Source: Tenacibaculum jejuense (GTDB lineage Bacteria; Bacteroidota; Bacteroidia; Flavobacteriales; Flavobacteriaceae). Taken from it: a stretch of DNA of 64,000 nt. The notes beneath the pieces were generated by a model, which was given only the letters and a program-made list of their open reading frames with translations, had not been told where the DNA came from and did not search any database. The stretch is taken from NCBI RefSeq assembly GCF_900198195.1, contig NZ_LT899436.1, positions 4,368,001-4,432,000 of the forward strand, in the 5' to 3' direction. Numbering within the stretch: position 1 is the first letter of the stretch; every line of letters starts with the position of its first letter. Below, piece by piece: positions 17,520-26,782 of the stretch. The translations under genes and the position numbers were made by a program.

Positions 17520-20147
17520 ATGAAAAAAATTGTCAAAATTGTAGTCATAACATTAGTCGTAATCATTGTTGCGCTAGCGGCAATTCCTTTCATGTTTCAA
17601 GATAAAATTGTTGCTCTTATAAAAGAAACAATTAACAATAATGTAAATGCTAAAGTTGAATTCGCGGATGCTAATTTGAGCCTACTTAAAAACTTTCCTA
17701 AAGCTTCTGTAGAATTAAAAGATGTTTTGGTTACCAACTTTAAACCTTTTGAAGGTGATACATTACTTTACAGCGAATCTGTAAAAATTAAACTTAAACT
17801 TACTGAGGTTTTTAAATCTTCTAACAGTCAGTTAAATATAAACTCGTTTACTATTGATAATTCTTTAGTAAAAATTCATATTGATGAACAAGGAAATGCA
17901 AATTATGACATTGCGAAAAAAGACGCGTCTAAAGCAGTAGAAGAAAAAACTGAAGAAGCTACCGGAGAAACCAGTAACTTTAGTTTATCATTAAAAGAAT
18001 ATGCAATTACCAATGCAACTTTAAGATACCACGACGACAAAGGAAAAATGGATGTCGTTTTATCTGATTTCAATCATTCTGGAAGTGGGGATTTTTCTCA
18101 AAAAACAACAGAACTTGATACAAAAACAACTACTAATATTCTTTTTGAAAAAGACGGAAAAGCGTTAGTTAAGAATCAACATTTAGATCTGAATGCAGTT
18201 CTAGCTTTAGATTTAAAAAACTCTAAATATTCATTCTTAAAAAACGAAGCACATATCAATCAACTTCCTTTAATTTTTGATGGATTTGTTCAATTAAATA
18301 AAGATAATAGCCAAGAAGTTCATGTGAATTTTAAAACTCCGTCTTCTGACTTTAAAAACTTTTTAGCTTTAATTCCAGAAGAATATGCTAAGAATATTTC
18401 TGATGTAAAAACTACTGGTGATTTTAGTATTATTGGTAAAGTGGATGGAAAAGTTACAGAAACAACTATTCCTAAAATAGATGTAACGATTGCCTCTAAC
18501 AACGCTTCATTCAAATATCCTAGTTTACCAAAAAGCGTAAAAAACATTCGCATAAACACTCAAATTAAAAACACTACTGGAAATGTAGATGATACTTATG
18601 TTAATCTGCAGAAGTTAGCTTTCAAGATTGATGAAAATGAGTTTAGTGGAAATGCTAAAGTGAGTAATTTAACTAAGAATCCGTATATCAACTCTACTGT
18701 TAATGGAAAAATTGATTTAAGTCATATTGATAAAGTATATCCTTTAGAGCTTAAAAACGATTTAAGCGGAATTATAACAGCAAATTTAACTTCTAGCTTC
18801 GATATTGATGCTGTTCAAAATAATAAATACCAACGCATAAAAAATAGTGGTAATTTAGAAATTAAAGACTTTTTATTTAGCGGAGAACAAGTTGCGAACC
18901 CAATACAAATTAATGCAGCAAAAGTTGATTTTGCCCCTAAAAAAATATCATTAACAAAATTTAATGCCGTTACTGGCACAAGTGATTTAAATGCCACTGG
19001 TACAATTAATAATTTACTAGGTTTTTTACTTTCAGATAAAAATTTACAAGGAAACTTTAACTTAAACTCTAACTCTTTTAAGGTTAGTGATTTTATGGTT
19101 GCTGAAACTGAAACCAGTGAAACACCTAAAAAAGAAACTCCTGAAAATAAAGAAGGACAACCTAAAGAAAAACTTAAAATTCCAGCATTTTTAGATTGTG
19201 TTGTTAACGCTTCTGCAAAAGAAGTTTATTACGATAATTTAAAACTTTCTAATGTTCAAGGAAAGTTAATTATAAAAGATGAAAAAGCTACATTACAAAA
19301 TGTAAATGGAAATATGTTTGGTGGAACTATAGCCTTAAACGGAGCTGTAAATACTCAAAAAGAACAGCCTGTATTTGATATGGATATGGGAATTAAGTCT
19401 TTTAACATCAGTGAATCATTTAAAAACATTGAACTATTTAAAATGCTTTCTCCAATTGCCGATGTTTTACAAGGAAAATTAAACACCAATTTAAATTTAT
19501 CTGGAAATCTTAATGATGATTTTACACCTAATTTAACTTCTATGACTGGTAAAGCTTTAGCGGAAGTATTAGCAACAAATGTAGAACCTAAAAACTCCAA
19601 AGCTTTAAGCTTATTAGATCAAAACTTAGGATTCGTAGATTTAAAACAACTGAACTTAAAAGACATTAAAACTAATTTATCTTTTGATAATGGAAAAGTG
19701 AATGTAAAACCTTTCAACCTAAAATATAAAGATATTGACATTCAAGTTGGAGGTAGCCATGGTTTTGATCAATTAATGGATTATAACGCTACTTTTAATG
19801 TTCCTGCAAAATACTTAGGAAGTGAAGTTAGTAATTTACTTGGTAAACTAGACAGTAAAGACCAAAACGTGAAAGTTCCTGTTACAGCAAACTTTTCAGG
19901 AAGCTTTACTAACCCATCGGTAAAAACAGATTTAAAATCGGCTGTTAGTAATTTAACTACTCAATTGGTTCAAAAACAAAAAAACAAACTATTAGACAAA
20001 GCAGTCGGTGGTTTATTAGGAAATAAAAACAATAAAGCTTCTGCTACTGATAATAAAAAAGATAATACAGTAAATGCTGTAAAAGATGTTTTAGGTGGTT
20101 TATTTGGCAAAAAGAAGAAAAAGAAAGATGAAAAGAAAAAAAATTAA
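17520..20147 (+). CDS. AsmA-family envelope protein
   Basis: The 875-residue protein begins with a single N-terminal membrane helix (IVKIVVITLVVIIVALAAIPF). A very long beta-rich periplasmic region of AsmA type follows, with repeated segments such as LKDVLVTNF near the start and the AsmA_2-like C-terminal part (FKDTPLK-like blocks and PVTANFSGSFTNPSVKTD). AsmA-like proteins are thought to form hydrophobic-groove bridges that move phospholipids between the membranes; this role is inferred from the family. A Lys/Asn-rich tail ends the protein (GKKKKKKDEKKKN). The gene is monocistronic between queG and a 427-bp gap. Confidence 0.85.
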   Translation: MKKIVKIVVITLVVIIVALAAIPFMFQDKIVALIKETINNNVNAKVEFADANLSLLKNFPKASVELKDVLVTNFKPFEGDTLLYSESVKIKLKLTEVFKSSNSQLNINSFTIDNSLVKIHIDEQGNANYDIAKKDASKAVEEKTEEATGETSNFSLSLKEYAITNATLRYHDDKGKMDVVLSDFNHSGSGDFSQKTTELDTKTTTNILFEKDGKALVKNQHLDLNAVLALDLKNSKYSFLKNEAHINQLPLIFDGFVQLNKDNSQEVHVNFKTPSSDFKNFLALIPEEYAKNISDVKTTGDFSIIGKVDGKVTETTIPKIDVTIASNNASFKYPSLPKSVKNIRINTQIKNTTGNVDDTYVNLQKLAFKIDENEFSGNAKVSNLTKNPYINSTVNGKIDLSHIDKVYPLELKNDLSGIITANLTSSFDIDAVQNNKYQRIKNSGNLEIKDFLFSGEQVANPIQINAAKVDFAPKKISLTKFNAVTGTSDLNATGTINNLLGFLLSDKNLQGNFNLNSNSFKVSDFMVAETETSETPKKETPENKEGQPKEKLKIPAFLDCVVNASAKEVYYDNLKLSNVQGKLIIKDEKATLQNVNGNMFGGTIALNGAVNTQKEQPVFDMDMGIKSFNISESFKNIELFKMLSPIADVLQGKLNTNLNLSGNLNDDFTPNLTSMTGKALAEVLATNVEPKNSKALSLLDQNLGFVDLKQLNLKDIKTNLSFDNGKVNVKPFNLKYKDIDIQVGGSHGFDQLMDYNATFNVPAKYLGSEVSNLLGKLDSKDQNVKVPVTANFSGSFTNPSVKTDLKSAVSNLTTQLVQKQKNKLLDKAVGGLLGNKNNKASATDNKKDNTVNAVKDVLGGLFGKKKKKKDEKKKN

Positions 20148-20157
20148 TCGTAAATGA

Positions 20158-20188
20158 TTGATTTTTAGATTTTTATTTTTTATATTTG
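20158..20188 (+). promoter_or_regulatory. Strong Bacteroidota-type promoter in front of a non-coding gap
   Basis: TTG at 20158-20160, exactly 20 bp, then TATATTTG at 20181-20188 fits both the -33 and -7 boxes and the spacing of the Bacteroidota sigma-ABfr consensus. It lies just past the AsmA stop codon and nearly 390 bp upstream of the next gene. Transcription would start near 20195. Confidence 0.5.
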
Positions 20189-20194
20189 AATGAA

Positions 20195-20490
20195 TGCAAT
20201 TTTAGCTTAGACTTTAAAGCTTAATATCCCCTATTATGAAAAATTTTATTTCGCTCCTTGAAGCTTACTTACTCATTTAGGTTCTTTTCGTAACTTAAAA
20301 ATAAGTCATATACAACAGATATTTTATTTGTTTTACATGTCCCTTAGTACTTCTAATTAATTTAATTAATAATAGTTAACGATATTAAGTAATAATATAA
20401 AAAGCCAGCAGTAAATAGTTGTATTAATAGTCCCTTGTTTAATTGAGTACAATAGTAAATCGTCAATATTACTGTTGTACTCATTTTACT
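20195..20490 (+). ncRNA. Candidate small non-coding RNA or long leader
   Basis: The 427-bp gap 20148-20574 has no convincing gene. It does have a good promoter at 20158-20188 and, about 290 bp later, a 14-bp hairpin (20445-20458 with 20469-20482, one G-U pair, 10-nt loop) followed by ATTTTACTTT. The next gene has its own -7 match at 20542-20549. Together these outline a possible independent transcript of about 295 nt. A 14-codon frame (ATG at 20237, MKNFISLLEAYLLI) lies inside but looks like chance. No known RNA family is recognised. The alternative is a long 5' leader of the DUF5686 gene. Confidence 0.3.
20445..20482 (+). terminator. Terminator-like hairpin in the 20.2-20.5 kb gap
   Basis: GAGTACAATAGTAA pairs with TTACTGTTGTACTC through 13 Watson-Crick pairs and one G-U pair, with a 10-nt loop. 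The following bases CATTTTACTTT give only a weak U-tract, so termination may be partial. Confidence 0.5.
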
Positions 20491-20541
20491 TTCAATACAT
20501 TCTTTAACATTTCCTAAATAATATTTCATAAATAATTCAAT

Positions 20542-20549
20542 TATGTTTG
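20542..20549 (+). promoter_or_regulatory. Putative -7 element of the DUF5686 gene
   Basis: TATGTTTG matches TAnnTTTG and sits 25 bp before the ATG at 20575, giving a short leader. No -33 TTG is found at the usual distance. Confidence 0.4.
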
Positions 20550-20574
20550 CCACATAAAAACCAAACTATTGATT

Positions 20575-23040
20575 ATGAAAAACTTTACTTTAGTTCTTTT
20601 CTTTTTAACTTCATTTTTTAGCTCTGCACAAATTAGAGGTAAAGTAGTCAACAAAAACAATGAGCCTTTACCATTTGTAAGTATTTATTTAGAAAATTCT
20701 TTAAAAGGAACAACAACTAATGACAATGGTTTTTATGAGTTACCTACTTCAAAAAAAGGAAAACAAACAGTTGTATTTCAATTTTTAGGTTTTAAAACTG
20801 TAAAAAAAGAAGTTACTATTAATCAATTTCCTTTTGAACTGAATATTAAAATGGCTGAAGAAGAAAAGTTACTGGAAGAAGTAACAGTTTCTTCAACAGA
20901 AAACCCTGCTAATGTTATCATTAGAAAAGTGATTGCAAGCAAAGAAAAAAACACCAATAAATCGGGTAAATACAAAGCAGACTTTTATTCACGAGGTTTA
21001 TTTAAAATTAAAAATGCACCTAAAAAGATATTAGGTCAAGAAATTGGAGATTTAGGTGGTGGATTAGATTCTACACGTAGTGGAATTATTTATCTTTCTG
21101 AAACTATTTCAAAAATTTGGTATCAAAAAAGACCTAAAAACTTTAAAGAAGTTATTGTCGCATCTAAGGTAAGTGGACAAGACAATGGAATTTCCTTCAA
21201 TAGAGCTGCAGATGTTAACTTTAATCTTTATAAAAATTTAGTACCTGTTGCTGATACTGATATTTTCTCACCAATATCTAATTACACCTTTAGTTATTAT
21301 AAATTTAAATTAATAGGTACATTTTATGATGAAAATGGAAAACTAATTAGTAAAATTAAAATTATTCCTAGAAGAGAAAACGATCGAGTTTTTGGTGGTC
21401 ATATTTATATTGTTGAAGATGATTGGGCTATTTATGGAGCAGATTTAACGATTACTGGTGCACAAATTAACAATCCGGCTATTGATGTTTTACATATTAA
21501 ACAAAATTATAACTACGAACCTAAATCTGGTATTTGGGCATTATTATTACAAACTATAGATTTTAAAGTTGGCTTTTTAGGATTTAATATTGATGGACGC
21601 TTTTCTGCATCCTACTCCAATTATAATTTCTCACCAGAATTCAACACTGAAACTTTTGGAAAAGAAATTCTTTCTTTTAATGATAATGCTACTAAAAAAG
21701 ATTCTGTATACTGGAATGAGTTAAGAAGTGTTCCTTTAACTTTAGAAGAACAAAAAGACTATGTAGTTAAAGATAGTATTAAGGTGGTTCGTAAATCGAA
21801 AAAATATTTAGATTCTGTTGATACAAGAAGTAATAAATTGAAAATACTATCTCCTATCTTAGGCTATACTTACCGTAATAGCTACGATAAATGGTCGTTA
21901 AACTTTAATGGTTTTATAGAAAGTATTCGATTTAATACAGTACAAGGATTTAATTTTAATCCTGAATTGTCTTATTATAAAAGAGTGAATGACAAGGGAA
22001 ATGTATGGAGTTTAAGCGGATCTATAAATTATGGTTTTTCAGATGAAAAATTTCGTCCTGTCGTTAGTTTTTATAAAAAATGGAATAATATAGATAAACC
22101 TCGACTATCTATTTCTGCTGGTAATAAATTGAGTCAATTTGATGAAAGAAATCCTGTAAGTAATTTAAACAACACAATTTACTCACTTATGTTCAAGGAA
22201 AACTTTGCCAAGTTTTTCTCAAAGTCTTTTGCTTCTGTTTCTTTTTCTCAAGAATTATATCCTGGAATTCAATTCTTTTCTAGTGCAGAATATGCAGATA
22301 GAAGACCAGTAGTAAATACTACAGATTACTCTTTCTTTAATAGAGACGGAACTTTTGAGGCTAATAACCCTATAAATCCGATTTCCAATACTGCCTCTTT
22401 TACAAAACATCGAATTATTAAAACTCAAATAGCTACAACAATCAACTTTGGAAGTAAATATATTAGTTATCCAGATTCTCGTTTCACAGTAAGAAATAAT
22501 GCCTTTCCAACATTAACTTTAGGATATAGAAAAACATTTGGATCTGAAAATTCAGAATTCCACTCTGATCTTCTTTTTTCAAGGCTAACACAATATCTTT
22601 CTTTAGGTAATTTGGGTGACTTTGACTACAATCTTAGAGGTGGAATATTTTTAGAGCAAAAAAACATTCCTTTTATGGATTTCTACCATCCTTTAGCTAA
22701 TGAGATAGATTTAGCGCCTTCCGATCGTTTAAGTAGCTTTTTTATCATGCCTTATTATGATTTTAGCACCAATGATAGTTATGCTGAAATGCATGTACAG
22801 CATAACTTTAAAGGTTTTTTACTAAATAAAATTCCTTTGATTAATAAATTGAATTTCCATACAGTTATTGGAGCTAAAGGATACTTCTCTGGAGGAAGAA
22901 AACCTTATTCTGAATACTCTATTGGTTTAGACAATATTGGATGGGGTAAATGGCGTTTTTTACGATTTGATTTTGTACAATCTAACTTTAATGGAGTTAA
23001 AGAAAATCGTTTCCTGTTTGGAATTAGTTTATTTGATTAA
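20575..23040 (+). CDS. DUF5686 outer-membrane protein with CarboxypepD_reg-like N-terminal domain
   Basis: The 821-residue protein starts with a signal peptide (MKNFTLVLFFLTSFFSSAQ). A CarboxypepD_reg-like beta-sandwich follows (about 20-105; GKVVNKNNEPLPFVSIYLEN and TTNDNGFYELP), then the long DUF5686 region that ends as a predicted outer-membrane barrel (final strand NRFLFGISLFD). The family is abundant in Bacteroidota and its function is unknown; the architecture resembles TonB receptors but lacks a plug domain. ATG 20575 is preferred to an in-frame TTG two codons upstream because the signal peptide begins there. Confidence 0.85.
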   Translation: MKNFTLVLFFLTSFFSSAQIRGKVVNKNNEPLPFVSIYLENSLKGTTTNDNGFYELPTSKKGKQTVVFQFLGFKTVKKEVTINQFPFELNIKMAEEEKLLEEVTVSSTENPANVIIRKVIASKEKNTNKSGKYKADFYSRGLFKIKNAPKKILGQEIGDLGGGLDSTRSGIIYLSETISKIWYQKRPKNFKEVIVASKVSGQDNGISFNRAADVNFNLYKNLVPVADTDIFSPISNYTFSYYKFKLIGTFYDENGKLISKIKIIPRRENDRVFGGHIYIVEDDWAIYGADLTITGAQINNPAIDVLHIKQNYNYEPKSGIWALLLQTIDFKVGFLGFNIDGRFSASYSNYNFSPEFNTETFGKEILSFNDNATKKDSVYWNELRSVPLTLEEQKDYVVKDSIKVVRKSKKYLDSVDTRSNKLKILSPILGYTYRNSYDKWSLNFNGFIESIRFNTVQGFNFNPELSYYKRVNDKGNVWSLSGSINYGFSDEKFRPVVSFYKKWNNIDKPRLSISAGNKLSQFDERNPVSNLNNTIYSLMFKENFAKFFSKSFASVSFSQELYPGIQFFSSAEYADRRPVVNTTDYSFFNRDGTFEANNPINPISNTASFTKHRIIKTQIATTINFGSKYISYPDSRFTVRNNAFPTLTLGYRKTFGSENSEFHSDLLFSRLTQYLSLGNLGDFDYNLRGGIFLEQKNIPFMDFYHPLANEIDLAPSDRLSSFFIMPYYDFSTNDSYAEMHVQHNFKGFLLNKIPLINKLNFHTVIGAKGYFSGGRKPYSEYSIGLDNIGWGKWRFLRFDFVQSNFNGVKENRFLFGISLFD

Positions 23041-23049
23041 TGATATTCA

Positions 23050-23298
23050 ATGAATTTTAACGCTAATTCTAAATTCGTTTTACTAGACGAACCTTTTAAA
23101 GGAGTGTCCCCTATTAATAGAGATTTTATTAAAAAATTAATTCAAGAAAACTCTAAATATAAAGGGATCATCGTAACCGATCACGACTACTCTAGTATTA
23201 TAGAAATATCTAGTGAAATACAATTGTTAGATAACGGAAACTTAAGAAGAATTTCTCAAAAAGAAGAGTTAATTGAATATGGTTATTTACCCGATTAA
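23050..23298 (+). pseudogene. Remnant of an ABC transporter ATP-binding protein (C-terminal third only)
   Basis: The 82 codons encode the end of an ABC ATPase. They cover Walker B with its catalytic Glu (FVLLDEPF), a D-loop region (GVSPIN), the H-loop (VTDHD) and the usual C-terminal helices. The P-loop, Q-loop and LSGG signature are absent. An in-frame TGA lies just before the ATG, and the DUF5686 stop codon is 9 bp upstream, so no upstream part exists. It resembles the 3' third of small stand-alone flavobacterial ABC ATPases. It cannot bind ATP as a normal ABC protein. A deletion remnant is most likely, though the frame is intact and expression cannot be excluded. Confidence 0.68.
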
Positions 23299-23576
23299 TC
23301 TTCTTTTTTAGTCAAATACTTTCCAACAAAAAATGTTCCGAAAGGAATAATAGCTAACAAACAAACTTTTGCAAACTCTTTGTTAGTCCATTTTAATTCA
23401 ACCTTTAGTAAAACTGCCAAAGCTATATATCCAATAAATAGAATTCCATGTGGCATTCCTAACATTTTTACATAAGTTTCATTTTCGTAAATGTATTTTA
23501 TAGGAGAAGCTATAAATAGTAAGAGGATGTACGAAATTCCTTCTAAAAAACTTACTATTTTAAATATGTTGATCAT
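23295..23576 (-). CDS. DUF3817 small membrane protein
   Basis: The 93-residue product has three hydrophobic segments and the DUF3817 pattern: FLEGISYILLLF near residue 10, then MPHGILFIGYIA in the middle and a final helix before a Lys-rich end. The family is of unknown function and related to membrane domains fused to transporters in some bacteria. The gene converges on the ABC ATPase remnant with a 4-bp overlap and lies 8 bp upstream of the TonB receptor gene in the same direction. Confidence 0.83.
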   Translation of the reverse strand: MINIFKIVSFLEGISYILLLFIASPIKYIYENETYVKMLGMPHGILFIGYIALAVLLKVELKWTNKEFAKVCLLAIIPFGTFFVGKYLTKKED

Positions 23577-23584
23577 AATTAATA

Positions 23585-26056
23585 TTAAAAATTAGCAAAT
23601 AAACTCACTGAAAGGTTTCTTCCAGGAGCTGAAACTCCAGATGCAAATTCGCGATAATGCTCATCAAAAATATTATCTACTCTTGCCTGCAAACTAAAAT
23701 TATTACTTAAGTTATATCTCGCAAAAGCACTTAAAGTTTGCCAACTTGGAGAACCAAAATACCTTTCAGTTTCCTCTGATGCATTTATATCTACTATTGG
23801 AGTTTGTTCATGATTATCGATTCCTTCATCAATATTAAAATCATCAATATCTTTTTTAGCATTGAAACGGAAATTCACTCCTGCTTCTACTTTTTTAGTA
23901 ACATAGTTCACATCAAAATTTCCAAATAATGGAGGAATTGAAGACATTGGTTGATCTGTATCAAAAGTTCTTCCTTTTGTATATGTTATAGAACCTGTAG
24001 TTGTCCAGTTTTTAAACAACTTTCCTTGATAATTCATTGTAAAACCAGTTACATAAGCATTATCTCTATTTACATTTGCTACAATATTATTCCCATCTAC
24101 ACCATCAAATCTAATTGTTGATTGACCATTTAAGATAAAGTCATCACGATAAATATAATTCGTTAATAAAGTGTAATACACATTGGCTCCAATCTTAAAT
24201 TTTCTATCATTAAAGTACTTTTCCAAACCTATTTCTCCACTGTAAGCGTGTTCTGGTCTTAAATTCACATTTGGCACAGTTACATTTCCTCCTTTTTCTC
24301 TTACTTTTCCAACATCATCGATATTAGGAGATCTAAATCCAGAAGAAATCACAGCATTTAATTTCCAATTTTCCGCTGGTTTATGAACATAACCTACACT
24401 GAAGGTTACTGCTGTATTACTTAAGCTAATGTCATTATCTGGTAATGTGATAAATGCATCATCTACCCATTTGGCTCTAAGTTGCGTATTTGTTAAACGA
24501 ATACCAGAGTTTAATGTTGATCTTTTAGATATATCTTGTCTGTAATCTACATATAATGCTGAACTTAAATAACTACTTCCGCCGTCTGCATAACGAGATT
24601 GTACAGCAAAATCACCGTTAAATCCAATAATCTCATTGTTAACTACATCTAGTTCTTTTCCAAAAGAATTAGAATTTACATCGTTGTAAGCAACTTCAAA
24701 TCCATACCCTAAATCTCTGTGTTTTGCTAACGGAACAGCAAAATCACCATTTAAGCTAAAAATATCAACCTCTTCTTCTCTGTAAGATCTTTGTAAACTT
24801 CCAAATTTCCTTTGAATTCTGCTTTCTTTTATATTTTGATAAGCTAATGTAAACACACCACTTTTCATCCATTTTTTTTTCGGGTTGATCTCTAATTGAG
24901 GTGAAATTAACAAACGATTTTGCGGACCATAATACCATTCTGCGAACTTTAATGTAGCTGGATCAGCTTCATCAGTAAGTTCTGTTAATCTATCAAATCG
25001 AGGCACATCAGAAGATGTTGAATACTGAATATTTATCTTAAGATCTGTACTTTTAGAAAGTGGTACATAAAACTTTTGAAGAATATCTGTTTGATTATAT
25101 CCTGTGTTTCTTTGAAGATTTGGATCTGAATTTAACGTTGGAGTTGACACAAAACGACTTCCTACATTTTCAGAAAAATATGTAATCTTTCCCCAATCTT
25201 CAAATCCATGAGATCTATTTTCCCCCATTTTTAAATCACCAAAATTACTATGCGAAACACTTGTGAAACTTCCCCATTTAGGAAATTGTAACTCTACAGA
25301 AGCCTGATTTGTAATTTCGTTATTCACCGTAGAAAAACGAGAAAAAAAGTTGCTTTTTACTTCTTTATTTTTAGATAGTTTTGGTGTTTTGGTGTAGTAA
25401 TGTATTACACCACCTAAAGCATCGGAGCCATAAGTAACTGAGGTTGGACCAAAAACAACTTCAGTTCTATCTAACATACTTGGTGCAACCGTAATTGAAT
25501 TTTGTAAATGTCCTTTTCTGTAAATTGCATTATTCATTCGAACACCATCAACAACTAAAAGCACACGATTACTTTCCATACCTCTTAATACTGGACTTCC
25601 TCCTCCAAACTGTGATCGTTGCACTCGAATTCCTGGTACATTCGCCAACACATCAGCTGAACTTTGTGCTGCTATTTTTTGTATTTCTCTGGCTTTAATT
25701 ACTTCTATTTGTTCTGCTATTCTTTTTGTTTTTGCCTTATTCTTAAACACTGAAACTACAACTTCGTCTAATTGTTCTGATTCTTTAGACAAAAAAACTT
25801 CATTGTTGTTAAGTAAAATTACAGACTTTTTGCTTGAAAATTCGGCATAAGAAACGTGTGAGAAGTAAATAACTTCATTTGAAAACATAGTAAGATCTAC
25901 TTTACCATTTTCATTGGTAACACCAGATTTGCTCTTGTCTTTATTAAAAACTGCTACAGCTTCAATTACCTTACCTGTTTCCGCATCGTAAACGGTAACT
26001 TCTTGTGAAAATAAAGTAGTAGAAACTAATAAAAAAAGTAAAAATATCCACCTCAT
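23585..26056 (-). CDS. TonB-dependent outer-membrane receptor (haem/siderophore-type plug)
   Basis: The 823-residue protein has a signal peptide, a CarboxypepD_reg-like domain (about 18-95), a TonB-dependent plug and a 22-strand barrel ending in aromatic residues (SVSLFANF). The plug includes VLANVPGIRVQRSQFGGGSPVLRG split by short gaps, then NRVLLVVDGVRMNNAIYRKGHLQNS, a form common in haem and small-siderophore receptors. No SusD partner is adjacent, so this is not a glycan-type SusCD pair. The real ligand cannot be read from sequence. It follows DUF3817 and precedes recO with a 3-bp gap, although recO lies upstream in transcription. Confidence 0.9.
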   Translation of the reverse strand: MRWIFLLFLLVSTTLFSQEVTVYDAETGKVIEAVAVFNKDKSKSGVTNENGKVDLTMFSNEVIYFSHVSYAEFSSKKSVILLNNNEVFLSKESEQLDEVVVSVFKNKAKTKRIAEQIEVIKAREIQKIAAQSSADVLANVPGIRVQRSQFGGGSPVLRGMESNRVLLVVDGVRMNNAIYRKGHLQNSITVAPSMLDRTEVVFGPTSVTYGSDALGGVIHYYTKTPKLSKNKEVKSNFFSRFSTVNNEITNQASVELQFPKWGSFTSVSHSNFGDLKMGENRSHGFEDWGKITYFSENVGSRFVSTPTLNSDPNLQRNTGYNQTDILQKFYVPLSKSTDLKINIQYSTSSDVPRFDRLTELTDEADPATLKFAEWYYGPQNRLLISPQLEINPKKKWMKSGVFTLAYQNIKESRIQRKFGSLQRSYREEEVDIFSLNGDFAVPLAKHRDLGYGFEVAYNDVNSNSFGKELDVVNNEIIGFNGDFAVQSRYADGGSSYLSSALYVDYRQDISKRSTLNSGIRLTNTQLRAKWVDDAFITLPDNDISLSNTAVTFSVGYVHKPAENWKLNAVISSGFRSPNIDDVGKVREKGGNVTVPNVNLRPEHAYSGEIGLEKYFNDRKFKIGANVYYTLLTNYIYRDDFILNGQSTIRFDGVDGNNIVANVNRDNAYVTGFTMNYQGKLFKNWTTTGSITYTKGRTFDTDQPMSSIPPLFGNFDVNYVTKKVEAGVNFRFNAKKDIDDFNIDEGIDNHEQTPIVDINASEETERYFGSPSWQTLSAFARYNLSNNFSLQARVDNIFDEHYREFASGVSAPGRNLSVSLFANF

Positions 26057-26059
26057 GAG

Positions 26060-26782
26060 TTAACTAAACACTGATTCTAAAACGTCTAAAGATTTTGGTT
26101 TTTTAAAACCATCCAAATGTAACTCAAAATATCGAATTATTAGCTTTAGTACGCTCTGTCTTTCTTTTTTATTAAATGAAATTGTATGAATTGCATCAAA
26201 ATTTATGCCTAAAAGTCTTTTGAATAAAACAAAATCTTTACCAGTGATAGTTGTTTTGTCATAAACTGAATTTGTAAAGCTTCCTTCTAACAAATTGAAT
26301 CCTGAACTTTCAGTATTTGTAGTGTCTGGGTAAAACCCTAAAAAACGTGATAAATTGAGTAAAAAAAGTAAATGAAAATTAGAAATTGAATCATGAGTAT
26401 CTAACCAAATTAATGCAGTTTCTATGTAATTATATAATATCTCATTTTTCTCTTCTTCTTGAATTATTGAAGATAAAATCTCAGATATAAATAAGACTAT
26501 AGTTTGCTTAACAACAGACATATGTATTGTTTCATACATGGGTGAAACTTGAGCTTCTTTTATTGAATTTAAAGTTCCTTTTGTATTATGATTTGCTGTT
26601 AACTGTAATAAGGTTAAAGGTTGAAAATAAGCCGCTTTTAATTTTCCTTTCTTAGATTTTAAAACTCCTCTTACCATGTAAGTTTTAACTCCATCTTCTT
26701 CTGTAAAACATTTTACAATTAAACTAGAGTCACTATACTTTATTGCACTAAAAACTATGGCTTTTGTAGAAATAACAGTCAT
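26060..26782 (-). CDS. recO: DNA repair protein RecO
   Basis: RecO loads RecA onto gapped DNA together with RecR and RecF. The 240-residue length is normal. An N-terminal OB-fold (TKAIVFSAIKYSDSSLIVKCFT) is followed by the helical domain (SRFLGFYPD). The zinc-finger cysteines found in some RecO proteins are absent here, as in many Bacteroidota. Its start codon shares one base with the porZ stop codon, so translation is probably coupled to porZ, and the TonB receptor gene follows after 3 bp. Confidence 0.94.
   Translation of the reverse strand: MTVISTKAIVFSAIKYSDSSLIVKCFTEEDGVKTYMVRGVLKSKKGKLKAAYFQPLTLLQLTANHNTKGTLNSIKEAQVSPMYETIHMSVVKQTIVLFISEILSSIIQEEEKNEILYNYIETALIWLDTHDSISNFHLLFLLNLSRFLGFYPDTTNTESSGFNLLEGSFTNSVYDKTTITGKDFVLFKRLLGINFDAIHTISFNKKERQSVLKLIIRYFELHLDGFKKPKSLDVLESVFS

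Noticed and set aside
20362..20553. 63-codon minus-strand frame in the 20.2-20.5 kb gap
   Set aside because: No family similarity, poor composition, and it would run across the hairpin and the -7 element of the DUF5686 gene.
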